The translations under genes were made by a program, and so were the position numbers. Source: Pseudomonadota bacterium (GTDB lineage Bacteria; Pseudomonadota; Alphaproteobacteria; Dongiales; Dongiaceae). From it: DNA of 64,000 nt. A model generated the notes under the pieces. It ran no database searches. It saw only the letters and a list, made by a program, of their open reading frames with translations, and had not been told where the DNA came from. Where the stretch lies: positions 1 through 64,000 of the forward strand of contig JACPDN010000009.1 in NCBI GenBank assembly GCA_016183985.1. The letters run 5' to 3'. Numbering within the stretch: position 1 is the first letter of the stretch; each line of letters opens with the position of its first letter. Shown in pieces: positions 18,019 through 27,317 of this stretch.

Positions 18019-18624
18019 ATGATGACCCTTGGCCGCCTCTTTTCGATCCTTGTCGGTCTCAGCATCTTTTTGGCTATGCCGAGCCTATCACGCGCCGAAA
18101 TTCAGACGGAATCAGCGGCAACCTATATTCGCACCCTGTTCGAGACAAGCACGGGCGCCGTGGCGGCTCCTGCCCTTTGCCAACACATCGCGCAGTTGGG
18201 CAAGTCTGCTGCCGGGCGATCCTGGCGATTGTTACCGCCGACCGAGCGCCCGCTTTTTGCCGACGGCTTCTGCCATTTAGCGATCGAGGCGGTTAATCGG
18301 CTACATATTGCCTATCCGAATCTGCAAATGGAGTTGGGGGACGTTTCGCCGGCTCCCCAAGGGATGATGATGGTCTCGAGCAAAGTGCGGAAACGGGCGG
18401 ATTCAGCTCCATGGCGGGTGGATTGGCAGGTTGCAGAAGCTGCGGGGCAGTTGCGGTTGGCGGATATGCGGCTTCTTGGCCTATCGTTGGGAATCTTCTT
18501 GCGCAGCCTAGCCAATGCCGAGGATGGGCCGCCGACTGCGGATCGCATATTGGCCCAGTGGCGACGCGCGCTGGACCGCGCCCTTCCGCTGCGGATCGAT
18601 CAAATGCCGGTTCCGTCGAAATGA
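18019..18624 (+). CDS. MlaC/HpnM-like periplasmic lipid-transport protein
   Basis: A 201-residue protein with a clear signal peptide (cleavage probably after SRA near residue 26). The body resembles the MlaC/Ttg2D family of periplasmic phospholipid carriers: a helical start, then [14 protein letters not shown] and the beta-rich second half with DWQV and the LRLADMRLLGLSLG stretch. A second family member, hpnM, lies 5 kb away. It is the first gene of a plus-strand run that continues to copC, copD and hpnN. A role in carrying hopanoid or phospholipid between membranes is inferred from family and position. The next ATG, 3 bases on, is equally possible. Confidence 0.7.
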   Translation: MMTLGRLFSILVGLSIFLAMPSLSRAEIQTESAATYIRTLFETSTGAVAAPALCQHIAQLGKSAAGRSWRLLPPTERPLFADGFCHLAIEAVNRLHIAYPNLQMELGDVSPAPQGMMMVSSKVRKRADSAPWRVDWQVAEAAGQLRLADMRLLGLSLGIFLRSLANAEDGPPTADRILAQWRRALDRALPLRIDQMPVPSK

Positions 18625-18680
18625 TGACTTCCGGTCGCCGGTCTGGTATTTAGCGAGCCAATCTTCGCCTCTTCTATCGG

Positions 18681-19076
18681 ATGGATAAGACATTGAACAG
18701 GCTCGTTAATTTAGTCAGGAAGCTGACCTTGGCTGGTTTCGTCCTGGCATTGTCGATCGCTCCATCGGTGAAGCCGGCGCTGGCGCATGCCATTATCGTT
18801 TCGGCCGTACCAGCTGCCGGCTCAACGGTGTCGGGGCCTGAGATCGACCTGGCCTTCACCTTCAATGTCCGGGTCGACGCCGGTCGATCGAAGCTGACCC
18901 TTACCGGTCCGGATGGCAGCTCATCCGATATCGCCATTTTGCCGGCGGATAGCCCGGCCGTCCTGGCTGGCCATCTATCGGGGCTGAAGGCCGGCGCCTA
19001 TTCGGTGCGCTGGCAGGTATTGGCGACAGACGGTCATATCACCCGTGGCGACCTCGATTTTACTGTCGCACCGTGA
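18681..19076 (+). CDS. copC: CopC-domain periplasmic copper-binding protein
   Basis: A 131-residue periplasmic protein of the CopC/PcoC family. The signal peptide ends in PALA, so the mature protein would start with His (HAIIVSAVP), the residue that supplies the N-terminal copper ligand. The Asp and His ligands are in TDGHITRG. No methionine-rich Cu(I) site is visible, so it probably binds only Cu(II). It lies 56 bases after the MlaC-like gene and 30 before copD. With CopD it would take part in copper uptake or tolerance; its place inside a hopanoid operon is unusual. Confidence 0.85.
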   Translation: MDKTLNRLVNLVRKLTLAGFVLALSIAPSVKPALAHAIIVSAVPAAGSTVSGPEIDLAFTFNVRVDAGRSKLTLTGPDGSSSDIAILPADSPAVLAGHLSGLKAGAYSVRWQVLATDGHITRGDLDFTVAP

Positions 19077-19106
19077 CGTCACTGTAGCCAAGAGGCCGAG
19101 CCCGCC

Positions 19107-20756
19107 TTGTCCTTCCTCCTCGACATCTTCGGATTTCTCAGTGTGTTGCTCTCCGGCTTCGCCCGGTCGGCGCAATGTGTCTATGTCGGCAGTGTCGTCT
19201 TCCTGTTTTTGATCGCACGACCCGTTTGTGAACATGCAAATGAGGCCGGCATTCGCGTCATCGCGATGACGCGCCGTATCGGTCTTTATTCAGCCGTCGC
19301 CATGTTCGCGGTCCTGGCGGCCAATTTATGGGCGCATACCGCAATACTCGCCGGCACGACGGATGGCAGCTATCTGAATGCCCTCGGCGGCACATATGCG
19401 ATGGCGCAGGTGTTGCGTCTCGGCGCGGCCTTGGTCACGGTGGCCTTGCTGGCCCGGCGGAGTGGGCCCAGCGATTTCCTGTTGCCCTTGCTCGCACTCG
19501 CCGACATCGCAGCCGGTATCGCCACCAGCCACGCCGCGGCCCGGCTTGACAGCCAGAACATTCTCATCCTGGCCACGACCCTTCACCACTTAGGTGCTGC
19601 CATATGGATTGGCGGTCTTCCCGCCTTCTTATACGCGCTTAATAGGCTTCCGGCCGGTTCGACCCTCGAGCAAGTTGGCCGTCGCTATTCGTTGACGTCG
19701 GCGGTGTCGGTACTGGCCATCACCATCTCCGGCGTCATTATGCTGGTCTACTATGTTGGCTCGACCGGTGCGATGTATGGCACGGCCTATGGTATGATGC
19801 TTGGAACGAAGATAATTCTGTTCCTGACCGTTCTCGTCCTTGGTGCGTTCAATTCCTTTGCCGTACGGCAGCTCGCCAGCGGCACGGCCCCGCTCCTACG
19901 CCTCAAACGCTTTGTCGAAGTCGAGATCGGTATCGGCATGACGATCCTCTTCGTCGCCGCCTCCATCACTTCGTTGCCGCCGGCGATCGACCTGACGGAC
20001 GGCCGCGCCACGCTGAGCGACATAGCAGAGCGGTTGGAACCGAAATGGCCGTCGCTCCGCAGTCCGGACAAAAGCACACTGGCGTTTTATGAGGAACAGC
20101 GACCTGCAAACGCCGCGACAGGCCAAGACATGGCAAGCCATATGCAGGTCTATGTGCCTGGATCGGGCATGCCGCTGCCGCGCAATGCCGAGGATATTGC
20201 CTGGTCGGAGTACAACCATCACTGGGCTGGCTTCTTCGTCCTGCTGATCGGCATTCTGGCACTGCTGGAGCGCACCGGTCGAGCACCCTGGGCAAAGCAC
20301 TGGCCCCTGCTCTTCATCGGCTTGGCGGGCTTTCTATTCCTGAGGTCTGAGGCGGAAGGATGGCCGATCGGCACCCTTAGCCTCGCGGAAAGTATGCGCG
20401 ATCCGGAATTCGTGCAGCATAAGCTCTTCATGGTGCTGATCACGGGTTTTGCCGGTTTCGAATGGAGCGTCCGCACTGGCGCATTAACGCGCGGCTGGGC
20501 GAGCTACGTCTTTCCATTGCTGAGTGCAGTCGGCGGCATGATGTTGCTGACTCACTCCCACTCCATCGCCAATGTGAAAGAACTGCTGCTAATTGAGATG
20601 ACACATATGCCGATTGCCATACTCGGCATTTGGGCTGCCTGGACGCGCTGGCTGGAGCTGCGCTTGGACGGGAAAGGCCGCGTCATATGTGGCTGGCTGT
20701 GGCCGACCTTCTTCTGCTTGGTCGGCATCGTACTTATTCTTTATCGCGAGATTTGA
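19107..20756 (+). CDS. copD: CopD-family inner-membrane protein
   Basis: A 549-residue membrane protein with about twelve or more hydrophobic segments. The middle part (about 130-300) has the CopD pattern with paired histidines in TTLHHLGAAIWIGGLPAF. The C-terminal third adds further membrane segments and histidines (YNHHWAGFF, LLTHSHSIANV), making it longer than a simple CopD of about 300 residues. The start is a TTG at 19107 with AGAGG upstream. It follows copC by 30 bases and its stop is 4 bases before the hpnN start, so it is translated within the hpnN operon. Copper import is the family role; a hopanoid role is not established. Confidence 0.78.
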   Translation: MSFLLDIFGFLSVLLSGFARSAQCVYVGSVVFLFLIARPVCEHANEAGIRVIAMTRRIGLYSAVAMFAVLAANLWAHTAILAGTTDGSYLNALGGTYAMAQVLRLGAALVTVALLARRSGPSDFLLPLLALADIAAGIATSHAAARLDSQNILILATTLHHLGAAIWIGGLPAFLYALNRLPAGSTLEQVGRRYSLTSAVSVLAITISGVIMLVYYVGSTGAMYGTAYGMMLGTKIILFLTVLVLGAFNSFAVRQLASGTAPLLRLKRFVEVEIGIGMTILFVAASITSLPPAIDLTDGRATLSDIAERLEPKWPSLRSPDKSTLAFYEEQRPANAATGQDMASHMQVYVPGSGMPLPRNAEDIAWSEYNHHWAGFFVLLIGILALLERTGRAPWAKHWPLLFIGLAGFLFLRSEAEGWPIGTLSLAESMRDPEFVQHKLFMVLITGFAGFEWSVRTGALTRGWASYVFPLLSAVGGMMLLTHSHSIANVKELLLIEMTHMPIAILGIWAAWTRWLELRLDGKGRVICGWLWPTFFCLVGIVLILYREI

Positions 20757-20760
20757 TCGG

Positions 20761-23340
20761 ATGTTGGAAGGGTTTATCGGCCGCCTTGTGAGCTGGAGCG
20801 AGCGTCGCGCTGTGCTCCTGATTGTACTTTCGCTGTTGCTGACGGCGACCGCCGGCATCTTCACGGCCCGCCATCTCGGCATGGATACCGATACGGCGAA
20901 TATGATTTCGCCTGAGTTGCCGTGGCGCAAGGAATTGGCGCATTTCAACGCGCTTTTTCCGCAGAATACCGGGCTGCTCGTTGTCATGATCGACGGCAAG
21001 ACGCCGGATGCCGCCGAAGATGCCGCGGCAGCGCTCTTTGCCAAGATCGAAACTCGAAAGGATCTGTTCGCGACGGCCCGGCGCGCCGATGGCGGCCCCT
21101 ATTTCGAGAAATACGGGCTTCTCTTCCTGCCTGTCGATCAAGTGCAGAAGATCGCCGATGCCGTGATCGAGGCTCAGCCCTTTATCGGTTCACTGACACA
21201 AGATCCCAGTTTGCGCGGCTTGTTCGATGTGTTCTCGCTGGCGATGGATGGCATTATCCAGAAAGCAGCAAGCGTCGAACGGCTGGAAAAGCCACTCTCT
21301 GCCATTTCAAGTACGCTCAGCGACGCCCTTTCCGGTGGCCGCCAAGCCATGTCCTGGCAGACCTTGCTTCTCGACCGGCCGACTGAAGCTCGTGACCTGC
21401 GTCGCCTGATCCTGACGCAGCCGAACCGGGACTTTGCAGCGTTGAAGCCTGGCGAAGCGGCCACAAGCTTCATCCGCGATACGGTCAAAGAACTGGGGCT
21501 GACGCCCGATACCGGAGTAACGGTTCGCCTAACAGGTCCAGTTGCACTCAATGACGACGAATTCGCCACCGTTGCCGAAGGCATGGGTTGGGCGCTGCTG
21601 ATTTCGACGGTCCTTGTGCTTCTATGGCTGTTCATGGCGCTGCGTTCCGTCAAACTCATTCTCGCCACCTTCATCACATTGGTCGTCGGCCTTATCCTTA
21701 CCTTTGCATTCGCGACCTTGGCGGTCGGCAAACTCAACCTGATCTCAGTCGCGTTTGCTGTCATGTTCATCGGCCTGTCGATCGATTTCGGCATTCAGTT
21801 CGGCGTGCGCTACGGACAGGAAAAAACGGAAGGCGGGCTTGCCGGCGCACTGGTCCGAACTGGAACTGCCATGGCCCGGCCGCTGACTCTGGCTGCCATC
21901 GCCATCGCGGTCGGTTTCGCTGCTTTCATACCAACCGATTATCGCGGCGTCTCCGAACTGGGCCGCATCGCTACCGCCGGCATGGCCATCACTTTGATCC
22001 TCAATGTGACCCTGCTTCCGGCCTTATTGGCACTGTTCAAGCCACGAATCATGGCTGGTGACATGGGCTTTGCCTGGGGTCGACCTGCGGACGCGTGGTT
22101 GGCGCGAAATCGGAAATACGTCCTCGCCTTCTGGGGCGTTGTTGCGATCGCCGGTGTCGCGCTCTCGCCGCGGCTTGAGTTCGACTTCCATCCCCTTCAC
22201 CTCAAGGATCCGAAAGTTGAATCCATGGCGGCCATCATCGACTTGATGAAGGATCCGATCCGCTCTCCCTACGCCATCGAAATCGTCACGAAAGACGCCG
22301 CATCCGCTGACGCGCTAAAGGAAAAGCTCTCGAAGTTGCGCGAGGTCTATGCCGTGATATCGGCGTCCAGTTTCGTCCCGAAGGATCAGGATGCGAAGCT
22401 TGCAATCCTGCAGGATCTGCAACTCCTCATGGGCGTCACTTTGGAGCCGGTCGCGACGAAACCCGCGCCGACCACGGAGGAAATCCGCGCCTCGCTAAAA
22501 AACTGTGCGGCCAAGCTGCGCGAAGCCCTGCCATCCTCCGATAAGGCTCAGCAACTCGCCCGCCTGCTTGATCAGGCTGCCACTGCCGATCCTTCGCTTT
22601 ATCCGGAGCTGCAGCGCATGCTTGTCGATGGTTTGATGCCGCGAATGAAGATGCTCGCTGCCGCCCTGACGGCGGAAGGCGTCACGCTTGATACACTTCC
22701 CGCAGATATCAAGTCGCAATGGGTGGCCGCCGACGGCGAAATGCGCCTTACCGTGATGCCCAAAGGCGACAGCAATGACAGCGCGGTTCTGGCAAACTTC
22801 GTCAACGCGGTGCGCGGCGTCGCACCCGAGGCCACCGGTCCCGCCGTGCAGATATATGAATCCGGCCGCGCCGTCACCCGAGCGTTCCAAATGGCCAGTT
22901 TGACGGCCGTCATGGCGATCGCTGTTCTGCTTGCCGCCGTCCTGCGGCGACCGCGCGACGTTGCCTATGTGATGCTGCCGCTGCTGATGACGGCGCTCGG
23001 GACCATCATTATATGCGTGGCGTTCGGGCTGAAGCTGGATTTCGCCAACATCATTGCGCTGCCCCTGCTTCTGGGCATCGGCGTTGCCTTCGACATCTAC
23101 TTCGTCGTCAACTGGCGGCGCGGTGTTACCAACCCGCTATCGACCAGCACGGCCCGCGCCGTTCTCTTCAGCGCCCTGACGACGGGCTCATCCTTTGGAA
23201 GCCTGGCGCTGTCCAGTCATCCTGGAACTGCACGCATGGGGATGTTGCTGTTGATAGCTCTCACCATGCTGATCGTCGTTATTTTCGCCTTCATGCCTGC
23301 CTTGATGGGCAAGCCACCAAGTGAACCCCAAAAGGCATAA
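20761..23340 (+). CDS. hpnN: Hopanoid RND transporter HpnN
   Basis: An 859-residue RND/MMPL transporter of the HpnN family, which in Rhodopseudomonas is needed to place hopanoids in the outer membrane. Two halves each have an N-terminal membrane helix, a large periplasmic part and a bundle of membrane segments (SIDFGIQFGVRYGQE in the first, GVAFDIYFVVNWRRG in the second). The ATG at 20761 gives the natural N-terminus MLEGFIGRLV and lies 4 bases after the copD stop; an upstream in-frame start would overlap copD by about 140 bases. A bidirectional terminator follows. Confidence 0.88.
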   Translation: MLEGFIGRLVSWSERRAVLLIVLSLLLTATAGIFTARHLGMDTDTANMISPELPWRKELAHFNALFPQNTGLLVVMIDGKTPDAAEDAAAALFAKIETRKDLFATARRADGGPYFEKYGLLFLPVDQVQKIADAVIEAQPFIGSLTQDPSLRGLFDVFSLAMDGIIQKAASVERLEKPLSAISSTLSDALSGGRQAMSWQTLLLDRPTEARDLRRLILTQPNRDFAALKPGEAATSFIRDTVKELGLTPDTGVTVRLTGPVALNDDEFATVAEGMGWALLISTVLVLLWLFMALRSVKLILATFITLVVGLILTFAFATLAVGKLNLISVAFAVMFIGLSIDFGIQFGVRYGQEKTEGGLAGALVRTGTAMARPLTLAAIAIAVGFAAFIPTDYRGVSELGRIATAGMAITLILNVTLLPALLALFKPRIMAGDMGFAWGRPADAWLARNRKYVLAFWGVVAIAGVALSPRLEFDFHPLHLKDPKVESMAAIIDLMKDPIRSPYAIEIVTKDAASADALKEKLSKLREVYAVISASSFVPKDQDAKLAILQDLQLLMGVTLEPVATKPAPTTEEIRASLKNCAAKLREALPSSDKAQQLARLLDQAATADPSLYPELQRMLVDGLMPRMKMLAAALTAEGVTLDTLPADIKSQWVAADGEMRLTVMPKGDSNDSAVLANFVNAVRGVAPEATGPAVQIYESGRAVTRAFQMASLTAVMAIAVLLAAVLRRPRDVAYVMLPLLMTALGTIIICVAFGLKLDFANIIALPLLLGIGVAFDIYFVVNWRRGVTNPLSTSTARAVLFSALTTGSSFGSLALSSHPGTARMGMLLLIALTMLIVVIFAFMPALMGKPPSEPQKA

Positions 23341-23382
23341 GAAAAAGGGCGGGCACCGTCTGGCTGCCCGCCCTTCTTTTTC
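23341..23382. terminator. Bidirectional terminator between hpnN and hpnM
   Basis: GAAAAAGGGCGGGCA (23341-23355) pairs with TGCCCGCCCTTCTTTTTC (23365-23382) around a 9-base loop. The A-run on one side and T-run on the other give a proper terminator on both strands, serving the convergent hpnN (stop 23340) and hpnM (stop 23398). Confidence 0.9.
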
Positions 23383-23397
23383 TCATTGCGCCTTCGC

Positions 23398-24024
23398 TCA
23401 GGCTTCCTTCTTCAAATCCTCGATCTTCTGTTCGAGCGAGGCAATAAGGGCATCGGCACCACCTTCGACAACGACCTTCGAGAAGTCGGAGCGCATCTGC
23501 GCCATCTGCGAAATTGAGCCCGAAAGATAGATGTCGATCACACGCCAAACATCTTTGCTGAAGCGGAAGAGATAGTTGAGCGCTATCGGTTCCCCATTGG
23601 AACGGATCAGCTTGCTTTCCACGAGCTGGCGGTCATCACCCGCCGGCTTCGCTTCACCGACTTCGAACTTCTGGTTCTTGAACGACTTGAATCGCGCGGC
23701 GTAGGTCGTGACCATGTACTTGTTGAACGTCACCAGCACGGCAGTCTTCTTGTCACCCGGCATCTTGGTCCATTCCGGACCGACCGAGATCTTGCACATG
23801 GTCGCCACATCGAAGGTGTTGTTCAGAACCGGCTCGATCTTCTGATACCGGCCATCGAAACCAAGCTCGGTGCCATGCTGCATGCAATCCAGCAGTGTCG
23901 CGTAGAATGCCTTGATAAGATCAGCGGGCTCGACGGCCTGGGCAAAGGACAGGCCCGGCCGCAAGATTGTGGCTGCGCCAGCCATGGCCAACGCCTGGCG
24001 TCGCGAAAACTGCAACATGCTCAT
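23398..24024 (-). CDS. hpnM: Hopanoid-associated MlaC-like protein HpnM
   Basis: A 208-residue periplasmic protein of the MlaC family, in the subgroup found with hopanoid genes. The signal peptide has a Tat-like start ([14 protein letters not shown]) and ends near FAQA. The body shows the family pattern: [14 protein letters not shown], the GRYQKIEP segment, NTFDVATM and a C-terminal [11 protein letters not shown]. It probably works with HpnN in lipid transport across the periplasm. The start overlaps the dxs stop by 4 bases (ATGA), so it is translationally coupled to dxs. Confidence 0.87.
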   Translation of the reverse strand: MSMLQFSRRQALAMAGAATILRPGLSFAQAVEPADLIKAFYATLLDCMQHGTELGFDGRYQKIEPVLNNTFDVATMCKISVGPEWTKMPGDKKTAVLVTFNKYMVTTYAARFKSFKNQKFEVGEAKPAGDDRQLVESKLIRSNGEPIALNYLFRFSKDVWRVIDIYLSGSISQMAQMRSDFSKVVVEGGADALIASLEQKIEDLKKEA

Positions 24025-25934
24025 GCCCGCGCGCTCGCCTCGGCCACACCCAGCGCAGCAAGCGCTTCACTGACGATATGGCGCGCGTTCAGGCAGGCCA
24101 CGTCATATTGCTTCTGCGGCGCATCGTGATCGATGCAGATATCGGGCAGCGTCATGGGTCGGATCTTCAGGCCTTTGTCCAGGGCACCGGATTTCGCCAG
24201 GAACTGTAGGACATGAGCTGCGAACCCGCCAATGGCGCCTTCTTCAATCGTGATCAACACTTCGTGTTCACGCGCAAGACGCTTTACCAGATCTTCGTCG
24301 AGCGGCTTGCAGAAACGGGCATCAGCAACGGTGCAGCTCAATCCCTTGGCGCCGAGCTCGTCGGCAGCCTTCAGGACTTCCACCATCCTGGTGCCGTAAT
24401 TCAGGATCGCAATCTTGGTTCCTTCGCGGATGATCCGGCCCTTGCCGATCGGCAGCACCTCGCCGCGAGCCGGCAGATCGACACCGATACCTTCGCCACG
24501 CGGATAACGGAAGGCTACGGGGCGATCATCGATCGTGGCGGCTGTTGCCACCATATGCATCAATTCCAGCTCATCCGACGGCGCCATCAACACGAAGTTC
24601 GGCAGACATCCCAGATAGGCGATGTCGTAATTACCGGCATGGGTCTGCCCGTCGGCACCAACGAGGCCCGCGCGGTCAATGGCAAAGCGAACCGGCAGGC
24701 TTTGAATGGCAACATCGTGCACGACCTGGTCATATCCGCGCTGCAGAAAGGTCGAGTAGATCGTGCAGAAGGGCTTCATGCCTTCGGTCGCCATGCCAGC
24801 GCAGAAGGTCACGGCATGCTGCTCGGCGATTGCAACGTCGAAGGTGCGGTCGGGGAATTCCTTGCCGAAAGCGTCAAGGCCCGTGCCTGACGGCATGGCA
24901 GCGGTGACCGCCACAATCCTGTCGTCGGCCTTGGCTTCGGCAATCAGTGCCTTGGCGAAGACGCCGGTATAGCTGGGCGCCTTCGGGGCCGATTTCTGCT
25001 GCACGCCAGTCGCAACGTCGAATTTGACCACGCCATGATAGCGATCGGCGGAGTTCTCGGCCGGGGCGTAGCCCTTGCCCTTCTGGGTCACGACATGGAC
25101 GAGGACCGGGCCCGGCTCGTCCGACTTGGCAAGGTTCTGCAGCACAGGCAACAGATGGTCGATGTTATGGCCGTCGATCGGGCCAACATAATAGAAGCCC
25201 AATTCCTCAAACAGCGTGCCGCCGCCCGAGATGATGCCACGGGCATATTCCTCCGCCCGGGCCGCCATCTTCTGCAAACGGTTCGGTAGGATGCGCGACA
25301 CATCTTTGGCAAAGTGCCGCAGCGAGCGGAACGAAGTCGACGACAGCGAGCGCGAGAGATAGGCCGAGAGCGCACCAACGGGCGGGGCAATCGACATATT
25401 GTTGTCATTGAGGATGACGATCAGCTTGGTATCGAGCGAGCCGGCATTGTTCATGGCCTCATAGGCCATGCCCGCCGACATCGAGCCGTCACCGATCACA
25501 GCGATGCAGGCGCGCTTGCGACCCTGCATTTCGCTGCCGACCGCCATGCCGAGTGCCGCTGAGATCGAGGTCGAGGAATGAGCGGTGCCGAACGGGTCAT
25601 ATTCCGATTCGGAGCGCTTCACGAAGCCGGAGAGGCCCCCACCCTGGCGCAACGTCCGAATCCGATCGCGGCGACCGGTCAGAATTTTATGCGGATAGGC
25701 CTGATGTCCCACGTCCCAAATAAGGCGGTCATAAGGGGTATCGAAAACATAATGAATCGCCGTCGTCAGCTCGACGACGCCAAGGCCGGCGCCCAAATGC
25801 CCACCGGTAACCGAGACGGCATCGATGGTCTCCTGACGCAGTTCATCCGCCAATTGGCGCAGATCCGAGGGGTCGAGCTGGCGCAATTGAGCCGGCGTGA
25901 CGACGCGGTCGAGCAAGGGGGTTTTGCTGGTCAA
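24021..25934 (-). CDS. dxs: 1-deoxy-D-xylulose-5-phosphate synthase
   Basis: A 637-residue thiamine-diphosphate enzyme that joins pyruvate and glyceraldehyde 3-phosphate in the first step of the MEP isoprenoid pathway. The [16 protein letters not shown] cofactor motif, the transketolase-like middle domain with [12 protein letters not shown], and the C-terminal domain are complete. The only usable start is a TTG at 25934, because an in-frame stop lies seven codons upstream. It feeds precursors to the hopanoid enzymes nearby and is followed by hpnM with a 4-base overlap. Confidence 0.95.
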   Translation of the reverse strand: MTSKTPLLDRVVTPAQLRQLDPSDLRQLADELRQETIDAVSVTGGHLGAGLGVVELTTAIHYVFDTPYDRLIWDVGHQAYPHKILTGRRDRIRTLRQGGGLSGFVKRSESEYDPFGTAHSSTSISAALGMAVGSEMQGRKRACIAVIGDGSMSAGMAYEAMNNAGSLDTKLIVILNDNNMSIAPPVGALSAYLSRSLSSTSFRSLRHFAKDVSRILPNRLQKMAARAEEYARGIISGGGTLFEELGFYYVGPIDGHNIDHLLPVLQNLAKSDEPGPVLVHVVTQKGKGYAPAENSADRYHGVVKFDVATGVQQKSAPKAPSYTGVFAKALIAEAKADDRIVAVTAAMPSGTGLDAFGKEFPDRTFDVAIAEQHAVTFCAGMATEGMKPFCTIYSTFLQRGYDQVVHDVAIQSLPVRFAIDRAGLVGADGQTHAGNYDIAYLGCLPNFVLMAPSDELELMHMVATAATIDDRPVAFRYPRGEGIGVDLPARGEVLPIGKGRIIREGTKIAILNYGTRMVEVLKAADELGAKGLSCTVADARFCKPLDEDLVKRLAREHEVLITIEEGAIGGFAAHVLQFLAKSGALDKGLKIRPMTLPDICIDHDAPQKQYDVACLNARHIVSEALAALGVAEASARA

Positions 25935-26352
25935 GAGATAAGCCTTTTACCCTATGGGAACGCGTCACGAGCCGGCATCGGCCAACTACTCAATGCAGTC
26001 GGCACTCAATGCCGGAAAATGTGACAGGTTCACGGTTATCCGAATCCGGGTGCTTATAGGCAAATCGCCGGCAAAGTGCCACCCCTTTCCCGGGGGTAAT
26101 ACCATGAACCGGCAGCAAAACCCCCGAAATGGTTGACCAAATCGATAGATTATTGCGCATTGCACCTTAACCCAGCCCGACAGAACCCAGCTATGGGGTA
26201 TTTTCAGTGGTAACAGAAGGCAATTCTGTGTAAACGGTGCCTTTAGTCCCGGCTTCTCACAGCGTTTCATGTGCGTAGCAAACTGGCGCCAAGACTGAGC
26301 GCTTAGCTAGGGTATTTGTCTTATTTCTGTTGACCAGAGTGGATCGATTGGC
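25935..26352. other. Intergenic region between dxs and ispH
   Basis: A 418-base gap between divergent genes. It should carry promoters for dxs (minus) and ispH (plus), but I find no convincing -35/-10 pair on either strand. Short open frames here have no recognisable product. A small GC-rich dyad near 26085-26099 is weak. Confidence 0.5.
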
Positions 26353-27294
26353 ATGCGGGTAGTTTTGGCTCAGCCGCGCGGTTTCTGCGCCGGCGTCGAA
26401 CGCGCGATTGAAATCGTCGAGCGCGCTATCGAGCGCTTCGGTCCGCCGGTCTATGTCCGGCACGAGATTGTCCACAACCGACATGTGGTTGAGGGCTTGC
26501 GCGCCAAGGGCGCCGTTTTCGTCGAGGAGCTCGACGAAATTCCCGAAGGCCGTTACGCGATCTTCAGCGCACATGGCGTTTCGAAGACGGTTGTCGAGGC
26601 AGCCCGCGAGCGTGGCCTGAATGTAATCGATGCCACCTGCCCGCTTGTGTCCAAGGTCCACACGGAGGGCACCCGTTATGCGGACCAGGGTCGTCAGGTC
26701 ATCCTGATCGGCCATGCCGGTCACCCGGAGGTCGAAGGCACGATGGGTCAGGTGCCTGGCGGCGTCCTGCTCATCTCGACCACCGACGACGTTGCAAAGC
26801 TTCAGGTGAACGATCCGGCGAAACTGGCCTACATCACCCAAACGACCCTGTCGGTCGACGATACCAAGGCCGTGATCGAGGCACTCAAGGAGCGCTTCCC
26901 GGAGATCGTCGGTCCGAACACCAAGGACATTTGTTACGCCACGCAGAACCGTCAGCAGGCAGTTCGGCAATTGGCCGAACAGGTCGATCTGGTCCTTGTG
27001 ATCGGCGCTCCAAATTCGTCGAATTCCAACCGGCTGAAGGAACTGGCCAAGGAACTCGGCATTAAGAGCTATCTCATCGAAGACGCCTCGCAGCTGAAGC
27101 CGGAATGGCTTGCTGACGTGCGCTCGGTCGGCGTCAGCGCCGGCGCTTCCGCACCTGACGTCCTGGTCCAGGATCTGGTCGCCCGGTTGCAGGAATTGAA
27201 GGATGTCCAGGTTGAATTGATGGCGGGCGTCGAAGAGAACGTCCGCTTCCGTTTGCCGCCTGAACTTGCCGATCAGTCGGCCGCGGCACAGTAA
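26353..27294 (+). CDS. ispH: 4-hydroxy-3-methylbut-2-enyl diphosphate reductase
   Basis: A 313-residue iron-sulfur enzyme that gives isopentenyl and dimethylallyl diphosphate in the last step of the MEP pathway. The three cluster cysteines are in [10 protein letters not shown] (Cys12), [11 protein letters not shown] and [10 protein letters not shown]. The length fits the family. It lies 23 bases before hpnH on the same strand, and dxs, the first enzyme of the same pathway, is transcribed away from it, so both ends of the pathway sit inside the hopanoid region. The ATG at 26353 gives the standard [10 protein letters not shown] start. Confidence 0.95.
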   Translation: MRVVLAQPRGFCAGVERAIEIVERAIERFGPPVYVRHEIVHNRHVVEGLRAKGAVFVEELDEIPEGRYAIFSAHGVSKTVVEAARERGLNVIDATCPLVSKVHTEGTRYADQGRQVILIGHAGHPEVEGTMGQVPGGVLLISTTDDVAKLQVNDPAKLAYITQTTLSVDDTKAVIEALKERFPEIVGPNTKDICYATQNRQQAVRQLAEQVDLVLVIGAPNSSNSNRLKELAKELGIKSYLIEDASQLKPEWLADVRSVGVSAGASAPDVLVQDLVARLQELKDVQVELMAGVEENVRFRLPPELADQSAAAQ

Positions 27295-27317
27295 GAATAA
27301 GAAGAGGAGATCACCCC

